Assembly (NCBI GenBank): GCA_017847885.1
Contig: JAGAUA010000048.1
Span: 1 to 37,512, forward strand
DNA length: 37,512 bases
Source: Oscillospiraceae bacterium
Lineage (GTDB): Bacteria; Bacillota; Clostridia; Oscillospirales; Ruminococcaceae
Reading direction: 5' to 3'
Under the pieces are notes generated by a model that did not search any database, was not told the DNA's origin, and was given only the letters and a program-made list of their open reading frames with translations. Position 1 is the stretch's first letter. Every line of letters starts with the position of its first letter. The position numbers and the translations under genes are program-made. This document shows positions 7,411 to 15,528 of the stretch, piece by piece.

Positions 7411-8082
7411 TTGAACAATGTCATTGAAATAAAAACGCTTAATAAGTCCTACGCTGTTGGCGGTGAGAAGCTCCACGTTCTCAAGGACATAGATCTTACT
7501 GTAAAATACGGTGAATTCCTTGCTATTCTCGGACCTTCGGGTTCCGGTAAAAGTACATTTATGAATATAATAGGCTGTATGGATACTTTGGACAGCGGTG
7601 AATATTATCTGGCTGATAATCCCATCCACAAGTACAATGATCGGCGTATGACAGATGTGCGCAATCAATACATAGGGTTTATTTTTCAGAAGTATCATCT
7701 CATCAGTCAGCATACTGTTCTCAAAAATGTTATGATACCGCTGCTTCTCAGGGGATACAGCGGTAAGGCGGCAGAAGCAGCTGCAAGAGAACAGCTCGAA
7801 AAGCTCGGTATGGGGGACAGATTGGATCATCGTCCGTCCGAGTTGTCGGGAGGTCAGCAGCAGCGTGCAGCCATAGCAAGAGCGCTTGTTGGAAACCCAA
7901 AATTGCTGCTTGCAGATGAACCCACAGGTGCATTGGATACCGCAACGGGAAAGGAAGTGCTTAATTTGTTTGGTGAACTGAATAAACAAGGTCACACTAT
8001 CGTTATGATAACCCATGATCTTAATGTTGCAAGCTCGGCTCTGCGCATCGTGAAAATAATTGATGGTGAGATTTTTGAATGA
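7411..8082 (+). CDS. MacB/LolD-type ABC transporter ATPase
   Basis: A 223-residue nucleotide-binding subunit. Walker A GPSGSGKST (41-49), Q-loop Q93, signature LSGGQ (145-149), Walker B LLLADE with E170, D-loop ALD and switch His H202 are all present. The start is a TTG placed 9 bases after GGAGG (ATCTTTATGGAGG then GTAGCTTCAC), with no ATG nearby. It is the last gene of the adaptor-permease-lipoprotein-ATPase operon and powers the FtsX-type permease by a mechanotransmission cycle as known for MacB. Confidence 0.95.
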   Translation: MNNVIEIKTLNKSYAVGGEKLHVLKDIDLTVKYGEFLAILGPSGSGKSTFMNIIGCMDTLDSGEYYLADNPIHKYNDRRMTDVRNQYIGFIFQKYHLISQHTVLKNVMIPLLLRGYSGKAAEAAAREQLEKLGMGDRLDHRPSELSGGQQQRAAIARALVGNPKLLLADEPTGALDTATGKEVLNLFGELNKQGHTIVMITHDLNVASSALRIVKIIDGEIFE

Positions 8083-8143
8083 CTGTGAGTCTGAATACCA
8101 AGCTGTATAAATTCCAAAGCAAAAATCGAGCAGAGTACATAAA

Positions 8144-8186
8144 ACAAGGCGTACACCTTACCATTTTGGTATGATGTACGCCTTGT
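8144..8186 (-). terminator. Terminator between convergent efflux operon and surface gene
   Basis: ACAAGGCGTACA pairs perfectly with TGTACGCCTTGT, and an inner TACC/GGTA extends the stem. On the minus strand it is followed by TTTTATG, so it best serves the surface-protein gene. It may also stop the efflux operon, although no U-run follows on the plus strand. Confidence 0.75.
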
Positions 8187-8234
8187 TGCAGTCTGTCGAA
8201 TAACCACTAATTCAGTAACAGAGTTAATTGGGGG

Positions 8235-11200
8235 TTATTCTGATTTAGTCTTAATAGTTACAATATCCGATTTTTTCATTGATGTCCACTTGCCGTCAAC
8301 ATAAGCACGAACGATGTATTTGTACTCCGTATCCGGTTTAAGCTTGTTTATTTTTGCTGCAAGCTTCTTTGTTTCACAAAGCTTCACTGCTTTTCCGTTA
8401 ACATACTTGTAAACTGCATACTTTTCTGCTTCGGGAACTGCCTTCCAGCTGAGCCTTGCGCTGTTTGCAGTTGAGGTAGCCTTTACAGCAGGTTTACCAT
8501 GATTAACCTTATCAATAACAATAACATATTCGGAGGCATGAGTAAACTCAAAATCTGCCGCACCATTGCTGTTAATCTTATCTGAACTCATAAACTCAGT
8601 TTTCTTGGTTTCGGTGTTATAGTAGTAAAGATTTGCATACATATTCTTGTTCTTCTTTCCTAAATCAATGGAAAGAACAGCTTTAAAACCAAAGTCTCCG
8701 TTATGTTTAATAGAAATTGGAACATAGGAGTTCTTGCCTGTTACCTTGCTAATAACCTTTTTAGGTATCTTGGAATCTTTACTTACTTTCAGATCTACAT
8801 TCCGGGGATCCTTGACATCATTACCGTTTATGGTCCATTTAATGCCATTGCCCATATCAAGAACGATATCAATTTCTTTGCCCTCGATAGACTTGAGAAT
8901 ATCCTTCGGAAGCTCAGATGCACCGTTCATATCTATCACGATCTTCTCGCCATCATCGGAAGTCTTGATCTCATCGGCGATTGCATCCCAGCCGCTCGTT
9001 CCGTTTTCTCCATTGATTTCGGGTTCGACAGGCTTCTGCGTAGTTCCCGGATTTACGGGTTCAGATGGTTTTGTGGGATTTGATGGATTTGATGGATATG
9101 ATGGGTATGATGGATATGATGGGTAAGTTGGATACGTAGGCGTATTCAATCCCTCAACAGCGAGGGCAAATTCCGAAAAGCTGTCCGTTTTAAAAGTGAT
9201 TTTTCCGTTCTCAAAGGTTGTCGGGAGCTTTTCAAAAGAGCCGTCGTGTTTTTGGTGGAGAACAACAACATTGTTGAAATCGCCCGCCAGATCAAGAGAA
9301 ATCTCCGCTTCGCTTGACAAATCATTCAGCGGCGTTTCCCAGAAATCCGTGGTATTACCCTTGTACAAAACCTGGTTGAGGTTGATATCAAGGATTGAAT
9401 CGATCGTATAACCGTTCAAATCATTGTGTTTTGCCAATTCACCTTCAAAGTCGCTCCTGTTCTCATTACCTGCGGTATTAACAGACAAAACAACCGAGCC
9501 GGTTTCAATTTCTCCATCGCCGAGCTGAATGTTTCCGTCAGTAACGGCATCGGAGCCGCTTTCAACCTTGTCCTCAACCTTTGTAATGCTTGCACCAAGA
9601 TGGAAATTACCCTGTTCAACCTTAAAGGTAAATACCGATTGCTCTACTCCGGTGCCGAAGCCAAAGCCGTTTACACCGAAAGAAGTAAGCTGATAGCCGT
9701 ATTCGGGAATAATTTTCACCGTGATTACAGCGCCTGCGGGAAGAACCGCTTCTCCGCCATTTTCGCCGTCATCACTCCATTTAAAATATTCGGTTTGCTC
9801 GAACGGTTGACCGTTGAATGTTATGTCTAAAAGCTCCATTTTGCCGTTCAAAATCAGATCATCTTCATCTGCTCTGCTTGTTTCATTATAGAACCAAAGG
9901 AAGTTTCCAATCTGCCAATAATCGTTGTCGCTTTCGTCCAGTTCCTTCACCGCTCCGGAAACAGTATAGCTATCGCTGTAAGGAACTTTTAATTTAAATT
10001 CATTTAACTGACCTTTGCAAGCGTCAAGGAGAGCCTGTCTGCCCTCCGGAGTATCGGGGGTCGGAAGCTGGCTGTAATAATCCGTGCCGTTAATAACTAT
10101 GCTTGTGTATCTATTATCAAGACGCCATTGTACATAGAAATCGACATAACCGGTCCCGTCATAAGTATAATCACAGGTCAAGTTCATCGCGTTTTCACCG
10201 GTAATGTTAAAAAGCTCGGAATCGTTTATGCAGAAATCGACATTTCCCGAGACTGTGAGAGGAACATTCTCAACCGGTGTTCCCGAGTATTCGCCCTCGT
10301 AAGGTCTGTATCCCGATCCACCGCCGTTTTGGTTTTTAATTTCAAATTCAAGCTCAAAGGTGCTCTCGGAAATTTTGCTGCCTCCAATGTAAGAACTCAA
10401 ATCAAATGTATGCCCGGTGGCAAAATCAGAAATGTTGTCGCCATTTGCTGTAAACTTTTCGTTTCCGTCTACACGCAGTATAACGCCGCGGTCAGTATCG
10501 AGCAAATAGTCGTTTGCCGTATCCGGTTCGATTTTTATGGTGAGCAAAGTATCACTATCACCAAGCGAAATAGACGCTGATTTGCCTTCGCCAAAATCCA
10601 GCGTTGCAAAACCGGTAGTCGAGTTAGTCTGGTAGGATACAGTTCCGCCGTTGGGGTCGCCCTGGCAAGTGAATCTGAAATTGCCGTCGCTTGTAGGAGG
10701 CGGGGAAATTTGCTCGCTCGCGAAGCCAAATTCGAGTTCAAAGCTGTTTTCGGAAACGGACGAGCCGTTGCTGAAAAATTCTGATAATGTGAATGTTAAA
10801 CCGCTGTCTGATACCAAAGCCGCTGAGTTTTCGATGGTTTGGGCATTCAGCGTTACTCCACGTTCAGTATCAAGCTGATAGTTCTGATTAGGCACAAGTT
10901 TTACGGTGATTGAAGTATCGCTATCGCCCAAAGTAATAGAGTCGTAGTTGTTATCGGTAACTCCAACCTGCACAAAATCTCCCGTGCCGCCCAGCTTATA
11001 AAAAATATCTCCGCCTGTAACTGCATTATCCTGACAAGTGAATTTGAAGCTTGTTGTTTTCGCCGCGAAGCCGAATTCAAGCTCAAAGGTGCTTTCGGAA
11101 ACGGACGATTCGCCAAGCAATTCTGTCAAATTGAAGGTATGTCCTGAAGCAAAATCAGATATAGCGTCTCCGGTTCCTGCATACTTTTCAATCCCGTTTA

Positions 11201-11537
11201 CCAACAATGTTACTCCACAGGTGGTATCAAGCTGATAGCCGGTGTTCGCTTGAAGTTTTATTGTAATAGAAGTAACAGCATTGGTGAGCGTTATCGGCTC
11301 ATACGAATTGCTGCTTGTAGTTACCGTTGTAAAATTTTCATCTGAATTAATCTTGTAGAATACAGTCCCGCCTGTAACCGCATTGCTCTGACACGTTATT
11401 GTCATTTCGCCATTGTTTGCCGCAAATACGGTTGTCGGCGTTATTATCATGCATAACGTCATGCATAACGTCATGCATAACGCTGTCAAAAGACTTATGA
11501 AGCGCTTAGCAAAGAATTGCCTGCTTTTTTGTTTCAT
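8235..11537 (-). CDS. Large secreted repeat protein with Pro-rich linker and C-terminal FN3-like domain
   Basis: 1100 residues from the ATG at 11537, preceded by CAGGAG. A signal peptide (about 1-40) ends VFAA. Three related units follow at about 44-158, 162-273 and 285-399, each starting F/ITCQ..AVTGG and ending SESTFELEF. A non-repeated region comes next, then a TYP/SYP/SNP linker (about 797-840), a middle domain, and a terminal FN3-like domain (about 1015-1100, ARLSWKAVPEAEKYAVY). There is no LPXTG motif or S-layer domain, so how it is held at the surface is unclear. Such architecture is typical of adhesins or carbohydrate-contacting proteins. It is divergent from the HTH regulator. It has few cysteines (one or two per repeat unit). 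Confidence 0.85.
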   Translation of the reverse strand: MKQKSRQFFAKRFISLLTALCMTLCMTLCMIITPTTVFAANNGEMTITCQSNAVTGGTVFYKINSDENFTTVTTSSNSYEPITLTNAVTSITIKLQANTGYQLDTTCGVTLLVNGIEKYAGTGDAISDFASGHTFNLTELLGESSVSESTFELEFGFAAKTTSFKFTCQDNAVTGGDIFYKLGGTGDFVQVGVTDNNYDSITLGDSDTSITVKLVPNQNYQLDTERGVTLNAQTIENSAALVSDSGLTFTLSEFFSNGSSVSENSFELEFGFASEQISPPPTSDGNFRFTCQGDPNGGTVSYQTNSTTGFATLDFGEGKSASISLGDSDTLLTIKIEPDTANDYLLDTDRGVILRVDGNEKFTANGDNISDFATGHTFDLSSYIGGSKISESTFELEFEIKNQNGGGSGYRPYEGEYSGTPVENVPLTVSGNVDFCINDSELFNITGENAMNLTCDYTYDGTGYVDFYVQWRLDNRYTSIVINGTDYYSQLPTPDTPEGRQALLDACKGQLNEFKLKVPYSDSYTVSGAVKELDESDNDYWQIGNFLWFYNETSRADEDDLILNGKMELLDITFNGQPFEQTEYFKWSDDGENGGEAVLPAGAVITVKIIPEYGYQLTSFGVNGFGFGTGVEQSVFTFKVEQGNFHLGASITKVEDKVESGSDAVTDGNIQLGDGEIETGSVVLSVNTAGNENRSDFEGELAKHNDLNGYTIDSILDINLNQVLYKGNTTDFWETPLNDLSSEAEISLDLAGDFNNVVVLHQKHDGSFEKLPTTFENGKITFKTDSFSEFALAVEGLNTPTYPTYPSYPSYPSYPSNPSNPTKPSEPVNPGTTQKPVEPEINGENGTSGWDAIADEIKTSDDGEKIVIDMNGASELPKDILKSIEGKEIDIVLDMGNGIKWTINGNDVKDPRNVDLKVSKDSKIPKKVISKVTGKNSYVPISIKHNGDFGFKAVLSIDLGKKNKNMYANLYYYNTETKKTEFMSSDKINSNGAADFEFTHASEYVIVIDKVNHGKPAVKATSTANSARLSWKAVPEAEKYAVYKYVNGKAVKLCETKKLAAKINKLKPDTEYKYIVRAYVDGKWTSMKKSDIVTIKTKSE
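9076..9138 (-). repeat. 9-bp tandem repeats encoding the Pro linker
   Basis: Seven near-identical 9-mers of the form GG(A/G)T(A/T)TGAT read on the plus strand encode the [ST]-[YN]-P triplets of the surface protein linker. Copy number can change in frame by three residues at a time. Confidence 0.8.
11449..11484 (-). repeat. 12-bp tandem repeat inside the signal peptide
   Basis: ATGCATAACGTC is repeated three times (last copy ends CT). On the coding strand it gives the TLCM repeats in the hydrophobic core of the surface protein signal peptide. Each unit adds four residues without shifting frame. Confidence 0.85.
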
Positions 11538-11578
11538 AATAACAACTCCTGTTTTAACAGATTTTTCATAATGTATAT

Positions 11579-11608
11579 ATTTTATCAATGCAACAATTAT
11601 TTTGTCAA
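11579..11608 (-). promoter_or_regulatory. Promoter of the surface-protein gene
   Basis: On the minus strand TTGACA and TAAAAT are separated by 18 bases, about 40 bp upstream of the ATG. The adjacent 29-bp inverted repeat lies just upstream of the -35 box. Confidence 0.6.
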
Positions 11609-11614
11609 TAAAAT

Positions 11615-11643
11615 TTCCAAACTGTCAATATGACACTTTGGAA
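11615..11643. promoter_or_regulatory. 29-bp inverted-repeat operator in the divergent promoter region
   Basis: TTCCAAACTGTCA and TGACACTTTGGAA are inverted repeats of 13 bp with one mismatch around an ATA centre. The site lies between the -35 boxes of the two divergent genes, where a dimeric regulator could control both. It is the best candidate binding site for the adjacent HTH protein. Confidence 0.65.
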
Positions 11644-11648
11644 AAATG

Positions 11649-11677
11649 TTGATTTATCTAAGAAAATACCTTATAAT
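11649..11677 (+). promoter_or_regulatory. Promoter of the HTH regulator gene
   Basis: TTGATT and TATAAT with exactly 17 bases between them, ending about 49 bp before the chosen ATG. Confidence 0.7.
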
Positions 11678-11725
11678 TAAATGTGAAGAGATATTAAGGC
11701 TTAATTAAGCAGAATGGAGCACTTG

Positions 11726-13462
11726 ATGAAATTCAACGAAAAACTCAACGAATATATGGAAAGCCTGAATTGCACAGCCAAGGAACTTAGCAGCACATCC
11801 GGCTTATCACCCGCAACTCTCAGCCGCTACAAAAACGGCGAGCGTGTCCCCGAAATTGACAGCGAAGCATTTGAGCAGCTTTGCGAGGGTTTAGCTGACC
11901 TTTCAAAGAGCAGCGCAGGAACAGAGCTGTCGAAAAGTGATATAGAACGCAGCTTTTACACCTGTCCCGACATTATTGCGACAGACAAAGAGCAATTCCG
12001 CTATAAGCTGAATATACTTATATCCGTTCTGAATATCAACATTGCAAAGCTGTGTCAATACACGAACTATGAAACGTCCGCACTTTTCAGAATAAGGAAC
12101 GGCTCACGAAAAGCGTCCGACCCGGTTAAGCTTGCGGCGGATATTGCAGGCTATGTATCGCGCGAATGCGGCAAGGAAAAGGACAGGCAGGTGCTTTCCG
12201 AGCTTTTTGGTTGCCGGGCAGATGAGCTGTCCGATACGGCGGTGCTTTTTGAGAGGGTGAGAGATTGGCTTATTGCCGGACAAAACCGCCCAAAGGACGA
12301 AGTAACGGGCTTCCTTGGAAAGCTGAATGAATTTGACCTTAACGAATATATCAAAGCAATTCACTTTGACGAGCTAAAAGTACCATCTGTACCCTTTCAG
12401 CTTCCGACTTCAAAGGCATACTTCGGACTTAAGGAGATGATGACGAGCGAGCTGGATTTTCTGAAAGCAACTGTTCTGTCCAAATCAAAAGAGCCTGTTA
12501 TTATGTACAGTGATATGCCAATGGAAGAGATGTCAAAGGATCCGGAATTCCCGAAAAAGTGGATGTTCGGAATGGCTATGATGCTAAAAAAAGGTCTGCA
12601 TCTGAATATGATACATAACCTCGACAGACCGTTCAATGAAATGCTTCTCGGACTGGAAAGCTTCATTCCTATGTATATGACAGGGCAGATCTCTCCGTTT
12701 TATTTTGATAAGCCGCAAAATACCGTATTTCTTCACTTTCTCAAGGTTTCGGGAACTGCGGCACTTACCGGAGAAGCTATTGCGGGAAATCACGAAAGCG
12801 GAAAGTATTATCTGACCAAAAGCAAAGAGGAAGTCGCATACTACCAAAAAAGGGCGCAGGATATGCTTGCCCACGCCAACCCGCTTATGGACATATATAC
12901 TGCTGAAAATGAAGAAAAGCTGAACGCATTTTTGCTTATGGATTCAGGCACCGTCGGAAAGAGAAGGCGCATTCTATCCGCTCCTCCGTTATATTCGATG
13001 GAACGAGAGCGTTTAGCACAGATTTTAAGCGAACACACTTTTTCAGATGCAGAGAAAGAAAATGTGCTTAGCTATGCCGACCGACAAAAACGAATGATAG
13101 AGGATATTCTTGCTTCGTCAGAGGTAGAAGATGAGATTCCCATTCTCACAAAGGAGGAGTTTGAAAGGTATCCGATAAGTATTTCTTTGTCGGGAATATT
13201 CCTGGAAAAGGATATTGTGTATTCATACGATGAATATCTGGAGCATATCCGTATGACAGAGGAATTTGAAAATCGGCACAAGAATTATCGCCTGAAAAAG
13301 ACCTCTGCGTTTGTTTTCAGAAATCTTCAGATACTCATTCACGAAGGCAAATGGGCAATGGTGTCAAAGAGCAAATCACCCGCAATTCATTTCGTGATAC
13401 ATCACCCCAAACTCTGCCGGGCAATAGAGCACTTTGTTCCGCCAATGGTTGAATCTTTATAA
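11726..13462 (+). CDS. Large XRE-type HTH regulator, C-terminal domain unknown
   Basis: 578 residues from the ATG at 11726, which has GGAG six bases upstream; the in-frame ATG at 11714 has no ribosome site. The N-terminus carries a Cro/C1-type helix-turn-helix (about 4-40: AKELSSTSGLSPATLSRYKNG). A second HTH-like segment (about 95-135: IAKLCQYTNYETSALFRIRNG) follows the same spacing pattern, so the protein may bind with two HTH units per chain. The remaining 400 or more residues are soluble, mixed alpha/beta, and not recognised. Its divergence from the secreted repeat protein and the inverted repeat between them suggest it controls that gene and itself. No membrane segment is evident. Confidence 0.8.
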   Translation: MKFNEKLNEYMESLNCTAKELSSTSGLSPATLSRYKNGERVPEIDSEAFEQLCEGLADLSKSSAGTELSKSDIERSFYTCPDIIATDKEQFRYKLNILISVLNINIAKLCQYTNYETSALFRIRNGSRKASDPVKLAADIAGYVSRECGKEKDRQVLSELFGCRADELSDTAVLFERVRDWLIAGQNRPKDEVTGFLGKLNEFDLNEYIKAIHFDELKVPSVPFQLPTSKAYFGLKEMMTSELDFLKATVLSKSKEPVIMYSDMPMEEMSKDPEFPKKWMFGMAMMLKKGLHLNMIHNLDRPFNEMLLGLESFIPMYMTGQISPFYFDKPQNTVFLHFLKVSGTAALTGEAIAGNHESGKYYLTKSKEEVAYYQKRAQDMLAHANPLMDIYTAENEEKLNAFLLMDSGTVGKRRRILSAPPLYSMERERLAQILSEHTFSDAEKENVLSYADRQKRMIEDILASSEVEDEIPILTKEEFERYPISISLSGIFLEKDIVYSYDEYLEHIRMTEEFENRHKNYRLKKTSAFVFRNLQILIHEGKWAMVSKSKSPAIHFVIHHPKLCRAIEHFVPPMVESL

Positions 13463-13524
13463 AATAGGTTATAATTGTACATAATATGTAAGCAGTACAG
13501 TTAAGATATTCTTTTATTTTTTTC

Positions 13525-13770
13525 TTATTGATTAATAAAAGCGTCATATATCAGCTGCTTAACACGCTTTGAATGAATATTCTCAGCAATAAAACAGTAG
13601 GAAAGGCAATAATGTGCTTTACCTAACCCCAAAATATCAACACGCTCGTTTGAGAGCGTCATATCATAATTTTTACGCTCCGAAGTATTATCCGCAAAAA
13701 TTACCTTATTATTGTTGATAATTGAGCATATACGGTTGAAATAAAAAATATATGAATCAATCTTTTCCAT
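13525..13770 (-). CDS. Small hypothetical protein
   Basis: An 81-residue frame whose ATG follows AAAGAAG at reasonable spacing. It contains aromatic and hydrophobic stretches (SYIFYFNRICSIINNNKVIFAD; AHYCLSYCFIAEN) with no recognised domain. It lies between the large regulator and the probable integrase scar next to tRNA-Pro, so it may be leftover cargo of an integrated element. Nothing shows that it is expressed. Confidence 0.35.
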   Translation of the reverse strand: MEKIDSYIFYFNRICSIINNNKVIFADNTSERKNYDMTLSNERVDILGLGKAHYCLSYCFIAENIHSKRVKQLIYDAFINQ

Positions 13771-13894
13771 TTATTTACTTCTTTTTGTAATGTATTATTA
13801 ACAATATTTTAGCAAAAATCGCGTGACAAAACAATGCTTGGCACCAAATTTATGTAAAACATGAATTCTGATTATTCCTGGTTTTTACAAAAAG

Positions 13895-13931
13895 AAATGT
13901 CCCCACCATCGGTTTGATGGAGGGGACATTT
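13895..13931 (-). terminator. Terminator hairpin beyond the integrase-tail scar
   Basis: AAATGTCCCC and GGGGACATTT pair perfectly, with inner CCATC/GATGG. On the minus strand CTTTTTG follows. It would end a minus-strand gene whose last codons are at 13972. Confidence 0.7.
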
Positions 13932-13971
13932 GCGCAAATGCACATATAAAAAACTGCAATGACAGTATTAT

Positions 13972-14043
13972 TTATTTTGAATTTTTGACACCCATTTTGA
14001 CACCCATGTTATTAAAAAATATCGCGTTTTGACGGTATTTATC
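13972..14043 (-). pseudogene. Probable 3' remnant of a tyrosine integrase next to tRNA-Pro
   Basis: On the minus strand a frame reads DKYRQNAIFFNN followed by MGVKMGVKNSK and a stop, with a terminator just after. Tails of the MGVKMGVK type occur at the end of many Firmicutes tyrosine integrases. The frame is closed by a stop a little upstream, and no catalytic domain remains. The position directly downstream of a tRNA is where such integrases sit in tRNA-targeted elements. The assignment rests on this short tail and on context. The tail is encoded by a 12-bp direct repeat (13983-13994 and 13995-14006). Confidence 0.4.
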
Positions 14044-14072
14044 GCACAAAATTATCCATTTTAATATAAATC

Positions 14073-14118
14073 AAAAATCCTCGCAAACCTTGATTTTACC
14101 ACGGCTTGCGAGGATTTT
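14073..14118 (-). terminator. Terminator of the tRNA-Pro transcript
   Basis: On the minus strand AAAATCCTCGCAA pairs with TTTGCGAGGATTTT around an AT-rich loop, and ends in a run of five T. It begins five bases after the encoded CCA. Confidence 0.85.
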
Positions 14119-14122
14119 AACT

Positions 14123-14199
14123 TGGTCGAGGTGACGGGACTCGAACCCACGGCCTCTGCGTCCCGAACGCAGCGCTCTACCAAACTGAGCCACACCTCG
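14123..14199 (-). tRNA. tRNA-Pro (anticodon CGG)
   Basis: A 77-nt cloverleaf. Acceptor CGAGGTG pairs with CACCTCG, followed by A and an encoded CCA. The D arm is GCTC-loop-GAGC. The anticodon stem CTGCG/CGCAG encloses TTCGGGA with CGG at the centre, reading proline CCG codons. The T arm has GTGGG-TTCGAGT-CCCGT with two wobble pairs. Confidence 0.95.
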
Positions 14200-14226
14200 A
14201 ATTTATATTGATTTACGACAGAAAAT

Positions 14227-14255
14227 ATTATACCACAAAAAAACATTTTTGTAAA
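14227..14255 (-). promoter_or_regulatory. Promoter of tRNA-Pro
   Basis: On the minus strand TTTACA and TATAAT are 17 bases apart, about 28 bp upstream of the mature 5' end. Confidence 0.75.
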
Positions 14256-14322
14256 GTCTTTTTCAAAAAATATTTGATTCAAAACAAAATTTGCCTTTGA
14301 AAAAAGTTAATACAATAAACTA

Positions 14323-14351
14323 TTGCAAAAAAACATAAAATATGATATAAT
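14323..14351 (+). promoter_or_regulatory. Promoter of the U32-like gene
   Basis: TTGCAA and TATAAT with a 17-base spacer, ending 36 bp before the ATG at 14388. Confidence 0.7.
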
Positions 14352-14387
14352 TTGATTAAATAAAACTTATACTTTTTGGAGGACACT

Positions 14388-15323
14388 ATGGACATTTGTT
14401 TTCACATTCCTGATTTTGGTGCTCATTTTCGTTTAAATACTATTCTTTTGAGATTTTTAAGGCAAAAGCCCGAATATTTTTATGATAACATTAAAATTGC
14501 CTCGGTTTTCGGTACATTCCCCGGTTCTGTATGGAACGGAGGCCGCTTTTTAAGCGGTACAGCCGAGTACAGATCCATTCAGGGCATTATCAAGACCTTT
14601 AACGATGTAGGAATACCGCTTCGTTTTACCTTTACCAACCCAATGCTGAAAAAAGAGCATCTCGGTGACCATTACTGCAATTGGATCATGCGAGAGGCAA
14701 ATAACGGACTTAACGAAGTAATTGTCATGTCTCCAATTCTGGAAGAATATATCCGTGAAAATTATCCCAAATATCCCATTACATCATCAACCTGCAAGCA
14801 GATCGAAGATATGGACGGTGTAAATGCCGAACTGAAAAAGGATTATAAATATGTTGTTCTTGATTACAACTGGAATAACAAGTTTGATATGCTTGAAAAA
14901 ATTGATCCCGCGGAAAGAGGAAAATGCGAAATTCTTGTAAACGCGTGCTGTGTCCCTCATTGTCCGCAGCGTGGAGCACATTACAGGAAGATCGGTGAAG
15001 ACCAGATCAAGTTTTGGGAGTTTGAGAAAAATCCTCTTAACAAAAATAAGCCATTTGAACATAATTTTGAGTGCCCTTATTCAAGCTATAAAAAACATAT
15101 GTATGATACTTTAGACTTTGAAACCCGCGTTACACCGGAAGATATTATTAACAAGTATATTCCCATGGGCTTCAATCAATTTAAAATTGAGGGAAGAACG
15201 GATGCGGATATTAATTTGCTTGAAAACTATATTTACTACATGGCTAAACCCGAGTACAAGGATCGCGCACGTTTAGAAATGCTTGCTTCACTTACTCAGG
15301 GTCAAAGATATTTTATGAAATAA
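14388..15323 (+). CDS. U32-peptidase-like TIM-barrel protein with clustered cysteines
   Basis: 311 residues from the ATG at 14388, five bases after GGAGG. The C-terminal FKIEGR (265-270) matches the KIEGR signature of the U32 family, whose members modify tRNA or rRNA (TrhP, RlhA) with help from an iron-sulphur cluster. NACCVPHCPQRGAHY (185-199) and C229 provide Cys187, 188, 192 and 229, which could ligand such a cluster. The N-terminus (SVFGTFPGSVWNGGR) is unlike standard U32 proteins, and the chain is shorter than TrhP, so the substrate is unknown. It is probably monocistronic. Confidence 0.6.
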   Translation: MDICFHIPDFGAHFRLNTILLRFLRQKPEYFYDNIKIASVFGTFPGSVWNGGRFLSGTAEYRSIQGIIKTFNDVGIPLRFTFTNPMLKKEHLGDHYCNWIMREANNGLNEVIVMSPILEEYIRENYPKYPITSSTCKQIEDMDGVNAELKKDYKYVVLDYNWNNKFDMLEKIDPAERGKCEILVNACCVPHCPQRGAHYRKIGEDQIKFWEFEKNPLNKNKPFEHNFECPYSSYKKHMYDTLDFETRVTPEDIINKYIPMGFNQFKIEGRTDADINLLENYIYYMAKPEYKDRARLEMLASLTQGQRYFMK

Positions 15324-15359
15324 TCATAGCGTGACTGACCAAAGCATATTGTAAAAAAC

Positions 15360-15496
15360 AAAGAGCTGCGTAGAATGGGTGCCCCTTTGCCATTTCGCTT
15401 GTTAATAAGTGAATGTCAAATTTTGTGGCACGGTACCGGTAAAGCTTATTTATCGGTACCTCCTTATTTACGCGGCTCTTTTGCATATTTTTTACA
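15360..15496. ncRNA. Candidate structured RNA between convergent genes
   Basis: AAGAGCTGCGTA (15361-15372) pairs with TACGCGGCTCTT (15469-15480) across about 96 nt, with one G-U. Inside are GTGCC/GGCAC, a CATTTCGCTT/AAGTGAATG-type stem, and a perfect GGTACCG/CGGTACC hairpin. U-rich tracts follow the closing stem on both strands (TTTTGCATATTTTTT on plus, TTTGTTTTTT on minus), so the strand is undecided. On plus, TACCTCCTTA after the last hairpin resembles the anti-Shine-Dalgarno. The simpler reading is an elaborate bidirectional terminator. I cannot assign it to a known RNA family. Confidence 0.45.
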
Positions 15497-15528
15497 GTAG
15501 TATTTGCTTAAAACAATGCGCAACGGAT

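Noticed and set aside
7393..8016. Long open frame antisense to the ABC ATPase gene
   Set aside because: The sense frame has every ABC motif in order; the antisense frame has no ribosome site and no recognisable domain.
9076..9138. 9-bp repeats as a CRISPR or origin iteron
   Set aside because: They are in frame inside the surface-protein gene and encode the S-Y-P linker.
13983..14006. Two 12-bp direct repeats (TTTTGACACCCA) as a CRISPR-like or iteron array
   Set aside because: Only two abutting units with no spacers; better explained as coding for the MGVK repeat of an integrase tail.
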